From positions 434,001 through 498,000 of the forward strand of contig OZ025809.1 in assembly GCA_964019425.1 (NCBI GenBank): a DNA stretch of 64,000 bases, in the 5' to 3' direction. This DNA is from Flectonema sp. DT1601. Its lineage: Eukaryota > Euglenozoa > Diplonemea > Diplonemida > Diplonemidae. A program made the position numbers and the translations under genes. The notes under the pieces are model-generated. The model saw only the letters and a program-made list of their open reading frames with translations. It had not been told where the DNA came from and searched no databases. Positions 1-11,013 of this stretch are shown here, one piece after another. Position 1 is the first letter of the stretch, and each line of letters opens with the position of its first letter.

Positions 1-227
1 GATACGATACCACACTTGTTCAATCTTCCGTTCAATTCAACAACGATCTTTCCACCTCTGTGGTCATCAACAATCTCGAACTCGTTGATGTATCCGTGCT
101 TCTGCATGCAGGTAAGGAACTTAACAAGAACCTTTGAGGATGGGTGCAATACCACCTGTCTCTTTCCCTTTCTGGAAGCGTTCGCCATGGTCTTCAAGGC
201 GTCAGCGAGGGTGGACATTCTAGTCAT
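1..227 (-). CDS. RPS15A: Ribosomal protein uS8 (RPS15A/RPS22), partial
   Basis: Component of the cytosolic 40S subunit that binds the central domain of 18S rRNA. Reading the minus strand from an ATG at 227 gives 75 uninterrupted codons starting [12 protein letters not shown], then GKRQV, KVLVKF, MQKHGYI, the conserved [16 protein letters not shown] and GRLNKCGIV. This matches the N-terminal half of eukaryotic uS8 (about 130 aa) almost motif for motif. The gene runs off the left edge, so the C-terminal half is missing. Codons are strongly biased (AAG, GGA, CTT), as expected for a highly expressed gene. A polypyrimidine tract and CAG (AG at 253-254) lie 25 nt before the start, suggesting a leader 3' splice site. 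Identity is near certain; only the choice between ATG 227 and ATG 218 is open, and 227 fits the family (M-x-R-M start). Confidence 0.94.
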   Translation of the reverse strand, partial: MTRMSTLADALKTMANASRKGKRQVVLHPSSKVLVKFLTCMQKHGYINEFEIVDDHRGGKIVVELNGRLNKCGIV

Positions 228-906
228 CTTGAAAGGAGATAAAGAGATGAATCTGTTGGGGTGAATAAAGAAAGATTAAATATTTCGCAGAACGCACGAT
301 TCCAGTGAGCCAACCGGTACCAGAACAATACATCTGGGCGGGTAGGCAGAGGTCCCGTGAAGGGGGGGACCACTCTCCGTACTGCGGAAAGTAAAAAGAA
401 ATATCTCAACTCAGACCATCCTTTTACATTACTGCACTTAATTTATGTTTACTAATGTCCTATAAAAATAAATAGTCGTAACAGTTGCACAACTTCTTCG
501 ATACACCACACAAAGGGTCGCAGCTCCGAAAGTCGGTCGGTGAATCTTTTTTTTTTTTTTTCTTTTTTTTTTTTCGATCTTGCCACCAAGAAGCGTTGTT
601 GTTGTTGCAACTTTTCTTGACCAGCATATGTGCTGGGTGGCTTTGTATGTAGACAACCCGACAACAACCATGAAGTGCAGGGGTCAAGTCAGGGGTACTA
701 ACAAACCCCGTAAACTTTTTTGTGAAAAAGGAGGAAAGAAAGAAACGCTGTGACCCGTTATTGAAAAAACAGTTTCTTTACTAAAAGACTCCCGACTTAA
801 AGGATTTAGCGCCACTTTTCACCCATCAAAAGGACAAACAACGTAACTTAAAAATGGAAATTGAGATATTGTTTTTTCGTTTTTTTTCTTCTTCTCCCCT
901 TCTCTC

Positions 907-937
<31 letters not shown>

Positions 938-1888
938 CGAATCGCAAAGATACTCACTCCACTATTTTATTTATTTATATTATCATTATTTTTTTCCGAA
1001 TTTTTGAATAAAAGGATTCTGGCAACCACGTATTATCCTTTCTAGCCTCCAGCTTCGGTGCAAAGAACAAGATCTCTCTCTTTCTATCTCGGAGTTTCAA
1101 AGAGGACATAACGTTACCATAAAAAGGAACTATGTGGAACTTTTTTATGGAAGAATAGCTGCGAATGCGTAGACTATACAAACAAACATACAACAACAAC
1201 GAGAATAAAACATAACTCACAATAACAAAAAGGGAGAGAGAAAAAAAAAGAAAAAAAAAAGAAAAAGGCACGCTGCACTCAGTAACAAGGGGAACAATCA
1301 TCAGTAGGGGAAATTCATACGAGGGATAGTTATCCTTGTAAGTCTGTAAACTCATGGGAGGGGAAAACCCTCACAGAAATAACTCATCCTCCCTTTGTAA
1401 CGAACACACACGGGTCGGGGTTTGCACACTACTGCTATGCCACTTCACAAGTACAGGGTAGGTGGCCAAAAATTAAAAAAATTAAAAAAAAAAAGAAATC
1501 GGCCAGCACTGTTACTTTTTGACTCACACTTTTTGCGCTCTAGAATGCCCAGTTACTTTATTTGGTTTTGTTTGTGCGCAACCAATACAAAGCCCTAACA
1601 AAGGAATAGGTTAGTTACGCTGACACGATTCCCCCTCTACCAAACAATAAATTTTGTTGGTACAAAAACAAATAAAAAACGACTCTTATCGACGGTACTA
1701 CCCGCCTAAGATGATAACTAACACGTTAACATTATGTACATATGAATTAAATATTGTCGTTAATATGAAAAAACGACTTGAAATACGAAACATCGGATTG
1801 GTTGAAAGTCGCGTTTTTTTTTTTTTTTTGTTTTTTTTTTTGTTTTTTCTAAATCTCAAGGCTGATCCAATACAACATGAATCCATTT
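228..1888. other. Intergenic, homopolymer-rich
   Basis: Between uS8 and the phosphatase gene. It holds long T runs (about 547-575, 909-938, 1815-1845) and an A/G-rich stretch near 1240-1265. A minus-strand open frame at 975-1355 is made largely of polypyrimidine-encoded F/L/S and is not convincing. I see no RNA gene. Confidence 0.5.
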
Positions 1889-4018
1889 CTATTCAAGCAA
1901 TTTGAGAACATATGTAAATGCCTTCAATCTTTCTTGCCGAACTTGACCAGCACTCAATGCTGCAGCTGAAGACGATCTTTGCAATAAAACAGGTGCGAAT
2001 CCGTGAGCCAACAGATCTGGTGTTAAATTATTATGTGATCGATTCTCAGGAGATAACAGGAACTTTAAAAATGATGTGATGTAACAGAGAGTGTTGCTGT
2101 GATGGACTGGTAGAGTTAGGATTTCACCAGGACGGGATAGACATTGATCGTAGTATTTGTATGGAATAACAGGTTCCTGTAAGTCTTTTAAGAATACCAA
2201 CAGAACTTGACTCATATTACAAGGCGTCACATCACTCATTTCAAATGGCTTACAAGTTGTGTCGAGATGCTGTCGAACTTGACTAAAATCTTGATCATTA
2301 AGATCCGCTTGAAATAAGTTTCTAGCTTGCTTACCGTAACGTGACAGGTAGTCAATCATAAACCATAACTCTTTCGGTATCCATGGTCTGGTTGGGGGAA
2401 GAGGCTCTTCTTCTGGGGGTTTTAGATATGCGTCTGTCACTGGAACAAGTCCCAACGTCGATAAAATACTCAATTTCGATCCAAAACATGAATGTGAATA
2501 TCTCGCACTTATCTCTACATAATATTTCTGTTGTAAAGCTGACACTACTAAACAAGATCTAAACACCGATGGTCGTTTGTCAGTATTTCTGAATGGGAGG
2601 TCTGAAGCAACTTCTGCTACAGCTTGTTTATCAATACAGCATTTTATATTTAAAGGTTCTGTTGTTCCAGGATTGATACGAATAGTACAGCGAGTGACAG
2701 ATAACCAATCCTTTGACCAATCAGAGGATCCTCCTCCCATTCCACCAGTGTAGTTATAGATATCAACTGAGACTACCGCATGACCTTTATTAGTAAGTTC
2801 AATGATATCAGTCTTACACTCTCCATAGCAGACGGTTCCAAAATCAACTGAACTCTTTGATAACACGACATTCGGAACGGCATACTTATCGAGTCCTACG
2901 TCTCTTATCTTTTCAATAATTTCTTGTCTCTTACGTTCCTTTGCGTCTGTCACATATCGTCGTATTTTAACTGAAAACGATGCATCAACTGGACGATGAT
3001 CACTTGCTAGCAATTCATCATTCGCGTTAAATTCATTTAAAGCTGTTCCATTTCTGTCACTGTAACGATCATACCAAAGAACTCTATCTGTCCATGCTGG
3101 AATTCTTTTTTTTTCAGAAGAATCATACTTCCAGGTCCCAGGATCGTATTTATATGTTGGAGCAAAGTCAGGTTTCGCCGACGTGAATTTATTATCTATA
3201 AAAGGACTATTCCCAGCTAGACTTGGGTGGAATTGTTTAACTAGTTGATCCTCAGATAGAAGTTTATCGTAGTTCTTTTCTTTTATAAGGGAGAGTGTGT
3301 CTTCGAGGGACCTGTCAATTCTGTAGTTTAAATCACCAAAGAAGAAAACTTTATCGTGACTTAAAGTTAATATTGGTTGAGAATTACCAGAGTCTTCATA
3401 GACCATTTGGTCCATTATTCGAGTGAAGTTCCGATTTCGCTTTTCAACTTCAGTCTGATGAGCTGCAAGGTGAGCTGTCTCAAAAGCTAAGGTTGTCATG
3501 TGAAGTTGAAATCGGACACCAACGGCACCCTTGTTTGCTATGCTGTTGCCCATTGCTCCACATCGGACAAATGCTTTTGATATTCCTCGAATTTGACTTC
3601 TGAGATCAGAACGAACATACGTCGCAATTAGTAATCCCGCGAGTTGCCTTCCTGCAATGAACTCGTAGTCTCCTGATTTACAAACTGCTCTGGTGAGACT
3701 GTCTTGCCAAGCAGTTCCAGGGTCGGTTTCTTCTCTGACGAGAGCACTGGCGCTCATATCAACTTCCTGTAGTCCAACAGCAATGATCCCAGGTGATTTA
3801 TCAACTTTCATCCACCTCCTTAACTGTTGGAGGTCTACAGCCTCAGCTCTTAACTGATTTATGTTCCATGAGCATACGACTACTGTTTCTTCATTCTCTA
3901 AAGTAAAAGATTCGTCGTTAAGAAGAAGTTGACCTTCTACTAATTCTTCCTCAGTAAGGATGCCATCATCGACATCTCTATTCTTAAACTCAGGTGGGAT
4001 ATTCTTTATAAACACCAT
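1889..4018 (-). CDS. OCRL/INPP5B-like inositol polyphosphate 5-phosphatase with ASH and RhoGAP-like domains
   Basis: Removes the 5-phosphate from PI(4,5)P2/PI(3,4,5)P3 on endosomal, Golgi or ciliary membranes. The 709-aa product has domains in OCRL order. The 5-phosphatase (about 45-350) shows VVCSWNIN, GLQEVD, NKGAVGVRF, FFGDLNYRID, PAWTDRVLW and SDHRPV, so all catalytic signatures are intact. The ASH/immunoglobulin-like domain is at about 375-515. The RhoGAP-like domain (about 550-705) shows IPKELWFMIDYL and NLFQADL. As in OCRL, the arginine-finger position carries Gln (LFQ), so it should bind but not activate small GTPases. No N-terminal PH domain is seen. The first ATG is at 4018. The frame stays open to a CAG at 4038-4040 after a T-rich tract, so a further 5' exon is possible. 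Stop is TAG. Confidence 0.93.
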   Translation of the reverse strand: MVFIKNIPPEFKNRDVDDGILTEEELVEGQLLLNDESFTLENEETVVVCSWNINQLRAEAVDLQQLRRWMKVDKSPGIIAVGLQEVDMSASALVREETDPGTAWQDSLTRAVCKSGDYEFIAGRQLAGLLIATYVRSDLRSQIRGISKAFVRCGAMGNSIANKGAVGVRFQLHMTTLAFETAHLAAHQTEVEKRNRNFTRIMDQMVYEDSGNSQPILTLSHDKVFFFGDLNYRIDRSLEDTLSLIKEKNYDKLLSEDQLVKQFHPSLAGNSPFIDNKFTSAKPDFAPTYKYDPGTWKYDSSEKKRIPAWTDRVLWYDRYSDRNGTALNEFNANDELLASDHRPVDASFSVKIRRYVTDAKERKRQEIIEKIRDVGLDKYAVPNVVLSKSSVDFGTVCYGECKTDIIELTNKGHAVVSVDIYNYTGGMGGGSSDWSKDWLSVTRCTIRINPGTTEPLNIKCCIDKQAVAEVASDLPFRNTDKRPSVFRSCLVVSALQQKYYVEISARYSHSCFGSKLSILSTLGLVPVTDAYLKPPEEEPLPPTRPWIPKELWFMIDYLSRYGKQARNLFQADLNDQDFSQVRQHLDTTCKPFEMSDVTPCNMSQVLLVFLKDLQEPVIPYKYYDQCLSRPGEILTLPVHHSNTLCYITSFLKFLLSPENRSHNNLTPDLLAHGFAPVLLQRSSSAAALSAGQVRQERLKAFTYVLKLLE

Positions 4019-4277
4019 GTCGTTCCCCGCCACGTACCTGTTTTAAAATATAAAAACATAAAAGCACACAATACCGCATTCCAAAAGTATGTCGTTACTT
4101 CCTGTTTAAAATGTTTGTTCTCATAGAAAAAACTAACTGCTCTCACCCTTTTGTAGAATAATTATTTTCTAACTTCATTAAAACTGAAAGGGTATTGATG
4201 AGCTACAGAGTAACATCATAAAGTCTTCTAATATTTATTTACAATCACAATAATACTTCATCATCAGGTGAAAACAA

Positions 4278-4733
4278 TCACTGAATTGAACACCAGTTTG
4301 GTCGTCCTCTTGGTGATGAGGGTTCAGCGTCTGCTTCAGAATCGTTAAAGTCGGGATCGTTTATTCCTGATTTTGAAAGTTGTTTTCTGTATTTGTTTTT
4401 AATCTTTTTGACAACAGTATTTTGCTGTTTTACTATTTTTTCATGGTGTTGGAGAGATTCTCTCTGTAGTCGAACTAGTTTTGCAAGTCTGTTGATTTCC
4501 TCAAATCGAAACTCAACAGGTCGTTCACTTGAGATGTAGTGTCGAAGTGCATTGATCTCACTCCCGAGACTCATGTGCACGAATTGACTCATTGATGCGC
4601 TCACTGCGAGTGACATTACTATTGCGTATAATGTTTTCTCAACCGCTCCATCAATCGCTCCGATACCGGCTCCGACTACAGCGATGCAGAGCGCTGATAA
4701 GGAACCGATTACAATCGATGCTTGGACTTTCAT
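4278..4733 (-). CDS. Small membrane protein with two N-terminal TM helices and a coiled coil
   Basis: 151 aa, family not recognised. Residues 4-27 and 34-53 are hydrophobic and Gly/Ala/Ser-rich, consistent with two membrane helices. Residues about 75-125 are charged, heptad-like and rich in Lys/Gln/Arg, probably a cytosolic coiled coil. The C-terminus is acidic (DPDFNDSEADAEP) and ends with a Ser/Pro-rich tail. A strong polypyrimidine tract with ACAG (AG at 4755-4756) lies 22 nt upstream. A five-nucleotide spacer later, a three-codon upstream ORF (ATG-ACT-TTG-TAA) precedes the real ATG and may dampen translation. It sits 240 nt downstream-to-upstream of the phosphatase gene on the same strand. 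Confidence 0.72.
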   Translation of the reverse strand: MKVQASIVIGSLSALCIAVVGAGIGAIDGAVEKTLYAIVMSLAVSASMSQFVHMSLGSEINALRHYISSERPVEFRFEEINRLAKLVRLQRESLQHHEKIVKQQNTVVKKIKNKYRKQLSKSGINDPDFNDSEADAEPSSPRGRPNWCSIQ

Positions 4734-5791
4734 AAAGTATTACAAAGTCATGTTCTGTGTTGGAAGGAAAAAAAAAAATGAGATGACAAATAAAAGTAAA
4801 ATAACAACAACACTTTAGAAGGATGTTTAGAAGGTGATGAGTTGCTGGTTGAGGAGAAGAAGGATTATTATTATTTTTTTTTGAAGAAGAAGAAGAATTA
4901 TTGCTCGAATAAGAGGGGGGAAAAAAAAAAAAAAAATGTCGACTCAAATGCCAAACTAGGATAACAGCAATTCGTCGAGTAGAGGGAAAGATCGAAACTC
5001 ATACCGAAAACAGACCCAGAGTCGGATGGTTAGGGAACCCGACACCGTCAGTCTGCCATTGACGATTGAAAAGAAGGTACAGACACTCCACAAACCCTGA
5101 AAGTATTCCGTTTGTTTTCTTTCATTTTTTTTTTCTTCCATAATTAAATTATTGGAACTATTATTTTTTTTTAATTTTTCATATTTTTTTTTTATTTTTT
5201 TTTTTTTTTGCAAATCGCCTAAGAAAAAAGGTCTGAAAAACCTACAACAAACCTAACAGAAATCTATAATAAGGTAGAATGGTCGGTAATATTTTTTCTT
5301 TCAAAAGAATCATCGCAACACAAGTACTATGCACTATAACAGGAAATAGAACTGTTTTTTTTTTTTTTTTTTTTTTTTTGGTTTTTCTTTCCCTCACAAT
5401 GAGTGAGGTAAAGGACAAAGAAAAAAACGCATACAAAAAAACACTTTTTGTGCATAACACTCAGAAGATCAAAAGAAAAGTTTTTTTTTTATTTTAATAT
5501 TTGAAATCGGGAAAGTGGAGACAAGCACTCAAAAAAAGAACGAAAAAACAAATTGAAAATATTTTAAAAAAAGGTGCTGCATGAACACATAATGTAATCA
5601 CTCACTCTTTTGCATGTTTTTTTTTTTCCTTTAAGTAACTCTTAGCTTTCCTTACAATCCGGTTCTTTTTTTTTTCCGTTTGGTTTCTTAGGGTTAGGCT
5701 GGTATTTATTCTTTCCGACGAACCGACGAACGAATTTTTGTCTACCACCACTACCCATATCGGATGTTGTAGATGGGCAAAGTCAGAATTA

Positions 5792-5827
<36 letters not shown>

Positions 5828-6446
5828 CCCTCAATCTTGCGAACAAAAACCAACAAAGAGTATTACAGATAGTCGAAGTTAGAGTTGATAATATTCTTCT
5901 TTTAGTCTCCATAAGTGAAAAAAGGGGGAATTTAAAATTTAAAAAAAAACAAGTGCAAGTGCAAGAAAAATAGAGAGGAAATGGAAAAAAAAAAAAAAAA
6001 ATAATGTCCTTGACAGATCACCCACTGACCTGACACAGTCGTTTGGTGATTAAAACAAGAAAAAAAAAATCTAATAAAATGTCGATGTTTCCTTTCTTTT
6101 CTTGGAATCGGTCATTCCTCAGTTTTTTTGACAATTTATTTTTTTTTTTTTTTTTTTAATAAATTAGAATTACGCATTGAAGAAGGGTTAATCGAATATT
6201 TTTTTCTTTTTTTTTTTTTATTGGCAATGAAATCGAATAGTACATGCCCTGATAACATATCAAGAAACGAAAAAAAAAATAAAAACAGAAGAAGACCACC
6301 ACAGCCAAACTTCTCAAACGCTTAAGTCGAAATATAATAATCACTACGCTGATGATATCAACTGATGCTTAGGATAACCACGGAGTAGTCTACGCAATCA
6401 ACTCGTCTTATAAGGAGTCCTTCAAAGATGTGTCGATAAGTCCTCT
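4734..6446. other. Intergenic, homopolymer-rich
   Basis: Mostly T and A runs (4921-4936, 5171-5210, 5357-5379, 5795-5822, 6138-6157). A cleaner, mixed-base pocket at 4955-5110 carries an open minus frame without a good start and may be a leader or an exon. Nothing else can be supported. Confidence 0.45.
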
Positions 6447-7808
6447 TTAGTATTGATAAGGCTGATGCTGTTGAGGCTCACTACTCCAATTGTTTACAGC
6501 TCTTGGTCGAAAACCCAATAATTCTAAAGCATTATCACCCGAAGGCAGACAAGGATTACTAGATATTCTACTAGGTGCATGATCCTTTTTCGGTGACCTT
6601 TCAGGCGTCGGTTCCTTAATGGCATCGACGTTGCTGCTCTTTGCTGATCTTTTACGATTCCAACGCTTTCCTTTTGTTTTTTTAAAATCAAACATATTAT
6701 GGATACACCTTCCATGCATAGCCTGAACATTGCAGTCCTTGCAAACTTCCCATTGAGACTCATCGCTTTGAACTGTTTGTGCAAAAGCTCTCGAAGAAAT
6801 AAATAACTCTTTGAGCTGTTCCTTACTTTCAGAGGTGTCATGAAGTTTTTTATCATGAGTTGAGAAGTCAGCGCGTACTAAGAATCTGTGATCATCAATA
6901 GCCTGAGTGGACATGTCATGAACTGCCTTTCTAACTTGTACAGCATCTTCTAAACTAATACACTCAACAAAGAACACCGCGAGTAACACAGAACTGTGAC
7001 TGAGATTAGATCTCGCTGACCGATCATCAGCGACCATAATAATTCTATCTGAAATACCAGGTGAGATTACTTCAAGAATTGAAAGCAGACCCGTCCATGA
7101 CATCTTTCCAACAGTTTCTGCCCACATATTCTTTAACGAGTACAGTCTTAGATGAAGTGTTCTACAAGGTTGTGGTTTATCATCAAATTGAAGTTCCTTC
7201 GATGCTAATTGAACTTTTATATAATCACCAGTCTCAACAGGTATTTCAATCGCATCATTTGATGTTCCGTAGTCGGTGGTCAGAAGAGCAAATGCGTGAA
7301 CGTGTCTTGACGACTGAGTTCTGATGACTTCCAATTCCGCAACTTTCTCAACTCCGTGCGGTGAGATTCCCTCGTTAATTGCTCTTCGAATAGCCCCGTC
7401 ACTTAAGATTGGTGATATTCTGTCGATGTAAATACTTTTCTTTGCCAGACTTTCTTCTTCACGAGGTTCTGCGTTACGAGTTCGACCAGCATCAGCTTCT
7501 GACAGTGAACGTTTAACACCTTTACCGACACCTTGATTAATAAAACATACTTCACTCTCAAGTGTTCGTGATCTGCGAACTTCTTCACATGTCGATGAAG
7601 CTGAAGAGCATTCTGATGATGGTACACTACGAGAGCGACTCCTCCGAGTTGATACTTCTGTTGGTCTCATTACTCCAACATCACTATTCGCCATTCCTCT
7701 TCTCATCTTCAATGGAGCTCCTTCACTTCTATACGAACCTAAAGACAATGGCTCTACTGTTTGTTGTGGCTCTGGACAGCTCTGAACCTGAAGTGAGTGT
7801 TCGCTCAT
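6447..7808 (-). CDS. Ser/Arg-rich protein with a possible RRM
   Basis: 453 aa starting MSEHSLQV; the longer frame to 7850 adds only a poly-A-encoded Lys tract that belongs to the leader. Residues 1-115 are Ser/Arg/Glu-rich and probably disordered (STRRSRSRSVPSS). Residues about 124-182, with KKSIYIDRIS at the RNP2 position and HAFALLTT where RNP1 would be, resemble an RNA-recognition motif, though divergent. A later CKDC...H..C.H cluster could bind zinc. The tail is basic then Gln/Pro-rich. The likely role is RNA binding or processing; this is inference from a weak motif. A CAG preceded by T-rich sequence (AG at 7857-7858) lies 49 nt upstream of the start, with an A run between. Confidence 0.68.
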   Translation of the reverse strand: MSEHSLQVQSCPEPQQTVEPLSLGSYRSEGAPLKMRRGMANSDVGVMRPTEVSTRRSRSRSVPSSECSSASSTCEEVRRSRTLESEVCFINQGVGKGVKRSLSEADAGRTRNAEPREEESLAKKSIYIDRISPILSDGAIRRAINEGISPHGVEKVAELEVIRTQSSRHVHAFALLTTDYGTSNDAIEIPVETGDYIKVQLASKELQFDDKPQPCRTLHLRLYSLKNMWAETVGKMSWTGLLSILEVISPGISDRIIMVADDRSARSNLSHSSVLLAVFFVECISLEDAVQVRKAVHDMSTQAIDDHRFLVRADFSTHDKKLHDTSESKEQLKELFISSRAFAQTVQSDESQWEVCKDCNVQAMHGRCIHNMFDFKKTKGKRWNRKRSAKSSNVDAIKEPTPERSPKKDHAPSRISSNPCLPSGDNALELLGFRPRAVNNWSSEPQQHQPYQY

Positions 7809-9490
7809 TTTATTATTTTTTTTTTTTTTTTTTTTAAATATAGGTTTCAAAATTAACTGATTGGAGGGATGGTTGTGATTAAGAATTTAAAAAAAAATTA
7901 AAAAATGAATAAATAAATAAATAATAATCTTCCCACATGCGTCATAGTATTATCTCCACCTGGGTAAAATAAGATACCATGCCAGTTGTTGAATGAAAAA
8001 CTTTGACAGTCTGTTCTCCTGCAGGATATTTTAAAAAATAAAATAAAAAAACAACGAGATAATAGAACTGCGACCACCCCTTTTTTTTGCTGGTCGTAGC
8101 TTGTCAGCAGTCTGGAGCCTACGTTTATCTTCTTGTTTTTTTTTTTTGTTTTTTTTTTTCCTCCTTAAATCTTTGTGCAAATATATATATCAAAAAAAGA
8201 AAAATAATATGGGTAAGAGTGTGTGAAGAGAGAGGGACAGGGTAAGTATAAAACAAAGATTGGAGAGGGAGCACAAATATAAATAAAGTAATATTGAGCT
8301 TTAAAATATTAACCTAACTGAGGAGAGTTATGAACCCTTCACTCACAACGCATCCAGAAGGACAGCTGCTGGCACTATTTTAAATAGTCGTCTGGAAAGA
8401 AAATGAGGAGGGAAAAAAAAAAAAAAAAAAAAAAAAAAAAGACGGGCGCTCTATCAGGTGGGTTAAAAATACCAATTGATTTTCGTCTTTGCGACAGTCG
8501 TCTACGGAGCAGTATTCCTTTCGGAGAATGAGGAGGAGGAAGAAAAAAAAAGAGAGAAAAAAAAAAAAAAGGGGGGGACTGGCCAACATCAATTATTTGT
8601 CTACTTCTTTTTTTTTCTTTTTTTTTTATGCTCAATACTATATGAAGTGAAAAAAAAACATAATTTAAAAATAAATTACATTTCGTGCGGCTATTTTAAT
8701 TTGCTTCGTTCCAGTCGTTCGAAACCAGAGAAAGCCATCTCCCTACTATCGTATACATACAAGCTAAGTAAAAAGTTCATTCCTGAGAACAGCACACATC
8801 ACAAGCAGGTGAATCATCACCCGTCTGGTGACGTAAGTGTTTGTTTGTTTTTTTTTGTAATTCGAGTTAATGTGAAGCAATTTTTTTTCGTAAAAATACA
8901 AAAAAAAAAACATAAATAAAACATAACATCTGCTGAAAGTTATAAAAAAAACTACAGCGATGCTCAACCAAATCCCTTTTTAAGGTCACAGGGGAAGTCA
9001 TCATTTTTGTACTCAAAAAAAAAAAAAGCAAGCAAAACAAAAAAAAAAAAAAAAAAAAAAATCGCGTAATTAGACAGGAAAGACTAAGGACTATTCAACA
9101 AAGTTTCCATACCAATCTAAAAATGATAAAAAGGAATAAATATAGCAAGAGATCGATCGATTTTTTATCTCAACCATATGTTAGTATTAATAAATAACCC
9201 CCTCTCTAAATTCAACAATTCAATAAGAAAGAAAAAAATATAAAAAAGGGAAGGAACGAGGCTCAGAAGAACCTTGTCAGTCTGTCTTTCTTCGTTATGA
9301 TTATTTATATAAAACAAAAAAAAAACAAATAAAATACGAAAACAAAAAAAAAGAAGGGGAGGGGAGGGAAGGTGAAAAAAAAAATAATGATGTGGAACTA
9401 CAGACACAATAAAACGATTTTCTTATCTATGTAGGGGATAGAAAGAATTAAAAAAAAAGAAAAGAAAAAAACGCTAACATACCTTTTTTT
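7809..9490. other. Intergenic, homopolymer-rich
   Basis: Long A or T runs (8135-8160, 8412-8440, 9040-9061) and simple A/T repeats. Open frames here are poly-F/poly-K artefacts. A TA-rich spot is at 8182-8190. No RNA gene or clear exon is seen. Confidence 0.45.
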
Positions 9491-9638
9491 TATTATTCAG
9501 TGCCACCAAGGTTAGTAGGCGAGATCATTACAAGATTGTGCACTAAACAAGACACTATAGTTTTGGTAGTCCCCAATCTACTTGTCCTTCTTAGGACTTC
9601 ATCAAAGTTGTGTGTAGAGTCCCAACAAAGAAACACTC
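9491..9638 (-). CDS. Candidate 3'-terminal exon, possibly Sm-like (NAA38/LSMD1-type)
   Basis: The minus strand is open for 48 codons ending in TAA, just after a polypyrimidine tract and TTTGAG (9639-9644). The peptide starts with FLCWDSTHN, close to the Sm1 core (F-L-C-x-D-x-x-x-N) of NAA38/LSMD1, and has LVMIS where an Sm2 strand would fall. The upstream exon was not found. The opposite strand is also open for 64 codons over 9505-9697 and begins at an excellent plus-strand 3' splice site (CTAAC branch-like site, T run, CAG at 9498-9500), so orientation is not settled. Treat it as a hidden-exon candidate, not a defined gene. Confidence 0.3.
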
Positions 9639-10466
9639 AAATAGTTTTAAAACAGCGCAAAAAAAGAATAGAAAAAAATCTGCTGGGCATTTTTTAATTC
9701 ATATTATGTTAGCACTAAGTTCCGTTTAGTTAGCAAGTCGAGAACTGATGACTGCAGGGGGTTTGGGTAACCCGCACCAGTAGAGGACCTCTCTCTCTGA
9801 GATAGTAATTTCTATCTTTGACTCGAAGGATCAACAAGTTGAAAACAAAAAGGGCAGGGAAAATAGATCATGTGAGTGTGAAGATGAGAGCAATAGATAG
9901 GAAAAAAAAAGAAAATTCTACTTCATATAAAACCTTTCGTTATGAAACCATAAAATGTGTCTAATGACCCTCCTCCATATCACAAAAGAAAATATGGAAA
10001 CCCGGAATTCCAAGCAGGGCTTACCGAAGGCTTTAAAAAGAAGTACCAAAAAAGAAATTAGATACCATCTGTAAGGAACAGGAAGCTCAAAAAACAGCTT
10101 CAATTGGATTTCTGGCTTATTTTTTTTTATCACTATGGTTGGACCTTTCTCAAGTCTCAGAGTACGTGAATCAAGCGGCTCATTAAATCAGATAATTATA
10201 ACTACGTTACCAACCATGTTTTTATCAGTTTATTTATTTTTTTATTTTTTTTTATAGTTAGTGTTGTCCCACGTCGCAGGAGCGCCAGGAACGAGAGAGA
10301 GGAAGAGAATCCATAATAAACTTAAAAAGAAATAATAAAAATAAAAATAAAATAATAAAAATAAAAAAATCATAATAATCATCAATCATGGTTGTAGCGC
10401 CCACGAAAAAAATATGGGCTCTTTTAACGGTGACAATGACAGGACGCCTACCAAAGTGATACCCTG

Positions 10467-10650
10467 GTGAGCCCCATATGTTTTTCAATAATCAATCTTT
10501 ATACGGAGGGGCTAACTATTTGATTTTGTACGTAAAATACAAACGTATTGTATCATAAACAACATAACGATAATTTAACATTAGTTTTAGATACAGTGAG
10601 CCCCACATGTTTATTTTTCAACAATCCATATACAGAGGGGCGTAACAACT
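10467..10650. repeat. Pair of direct repeats each with a short G/C hairpin
   Basis: Two imperfect copies of about 52-55 bp, 129 bp apart (10467-10518 and 10596-10650), each reading GTGAGCCCCAyATGTTT...GAGGGGC. In each copy GCCCC near the left end can pair with GGGGC near the right end; copy 1 extends this to AGCCCC/GGGGCT. Function is unknown: a structured RNA, a transposon end or a local duplication are all possible. Confidence 0.5.
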
Positions 10651-10914
10651 ATGAATAACAAAGGTGGTAACCTAATTCAAACAGCGACAGGCAGATGAAA
10701 CATTTTTTTTTTTTTTTTGAAAAATCAATAAAAACGTACATCGACTAAAAAGAGTAATTAGCATACAGCTAGTCTGTATTCCCTTTTTTTTTTTATTAAA
10801 GCTGCCTGTCCCCCCCCAGTAGGTAAACAACTAACCCGTAGTTAGAGTATGAGTTAGTCTAAGATAGTGATCCACTTATAGACACACAGCACTGTGTAAT
10901 ACGTAGTTTCAGGC
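10651..10914. other. Intergenic
   Basis: T/A runs, a C8 run at 10808-10817 and mixed sequence. No feature can be supported. Confidence 0.4.
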
Positions 10915-11011
10915 TTAACCATTAGTCACAACTGATGACCGGTGCGGCATCAGTGGAGAACCTGTTTTTAGCTGCGGCCGGAAGGATCCACCCTCCAGCT
11001 GTCCACCTTGC
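10915..11011 (-). CDS. 3'-terminal exon of an unidentified spliced gene
   Basis: On the minus strand a textbook 3' splice site (branch-like CTAAC, then GTTGTTTCTATAG, AG at 11012-11013) is followed by 31 open codons and TAA. The peptide is low in hydrophobics (QGGQLEGGSFRPQ, then PLMPHRSSVVTNG), typical of a flexible C-terminus. The exon enters in phase 1. The rest of the gene must lie at 11014-11680, where a second strong acceptor (CTCTCTACAG, AG near 11450) is visible, but I could not join exons with confidence. Product unknown. Confidence 0.42.
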
Positions 11012-11013
11012 CT

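Noticed and set aside
975-1355. 126-codon minus frame
   Set aside because: Mostly polypyrimidine-encoded Phe/Leu/Ser; many such frames occur in the homopolymer spacers.
5688-5698. TTAGGGTTAGG, telomere-like
   Set aside because: Less than two units, inside a gene region and with no array; chance.
9740-9800. C/D-box snoRNA-like TGATGA ... CTGA
   Set aside because: Box C lacks the usual purine, no terminal stem and no guide evident; a similar string at 10928 lies inside a coding-like exon.
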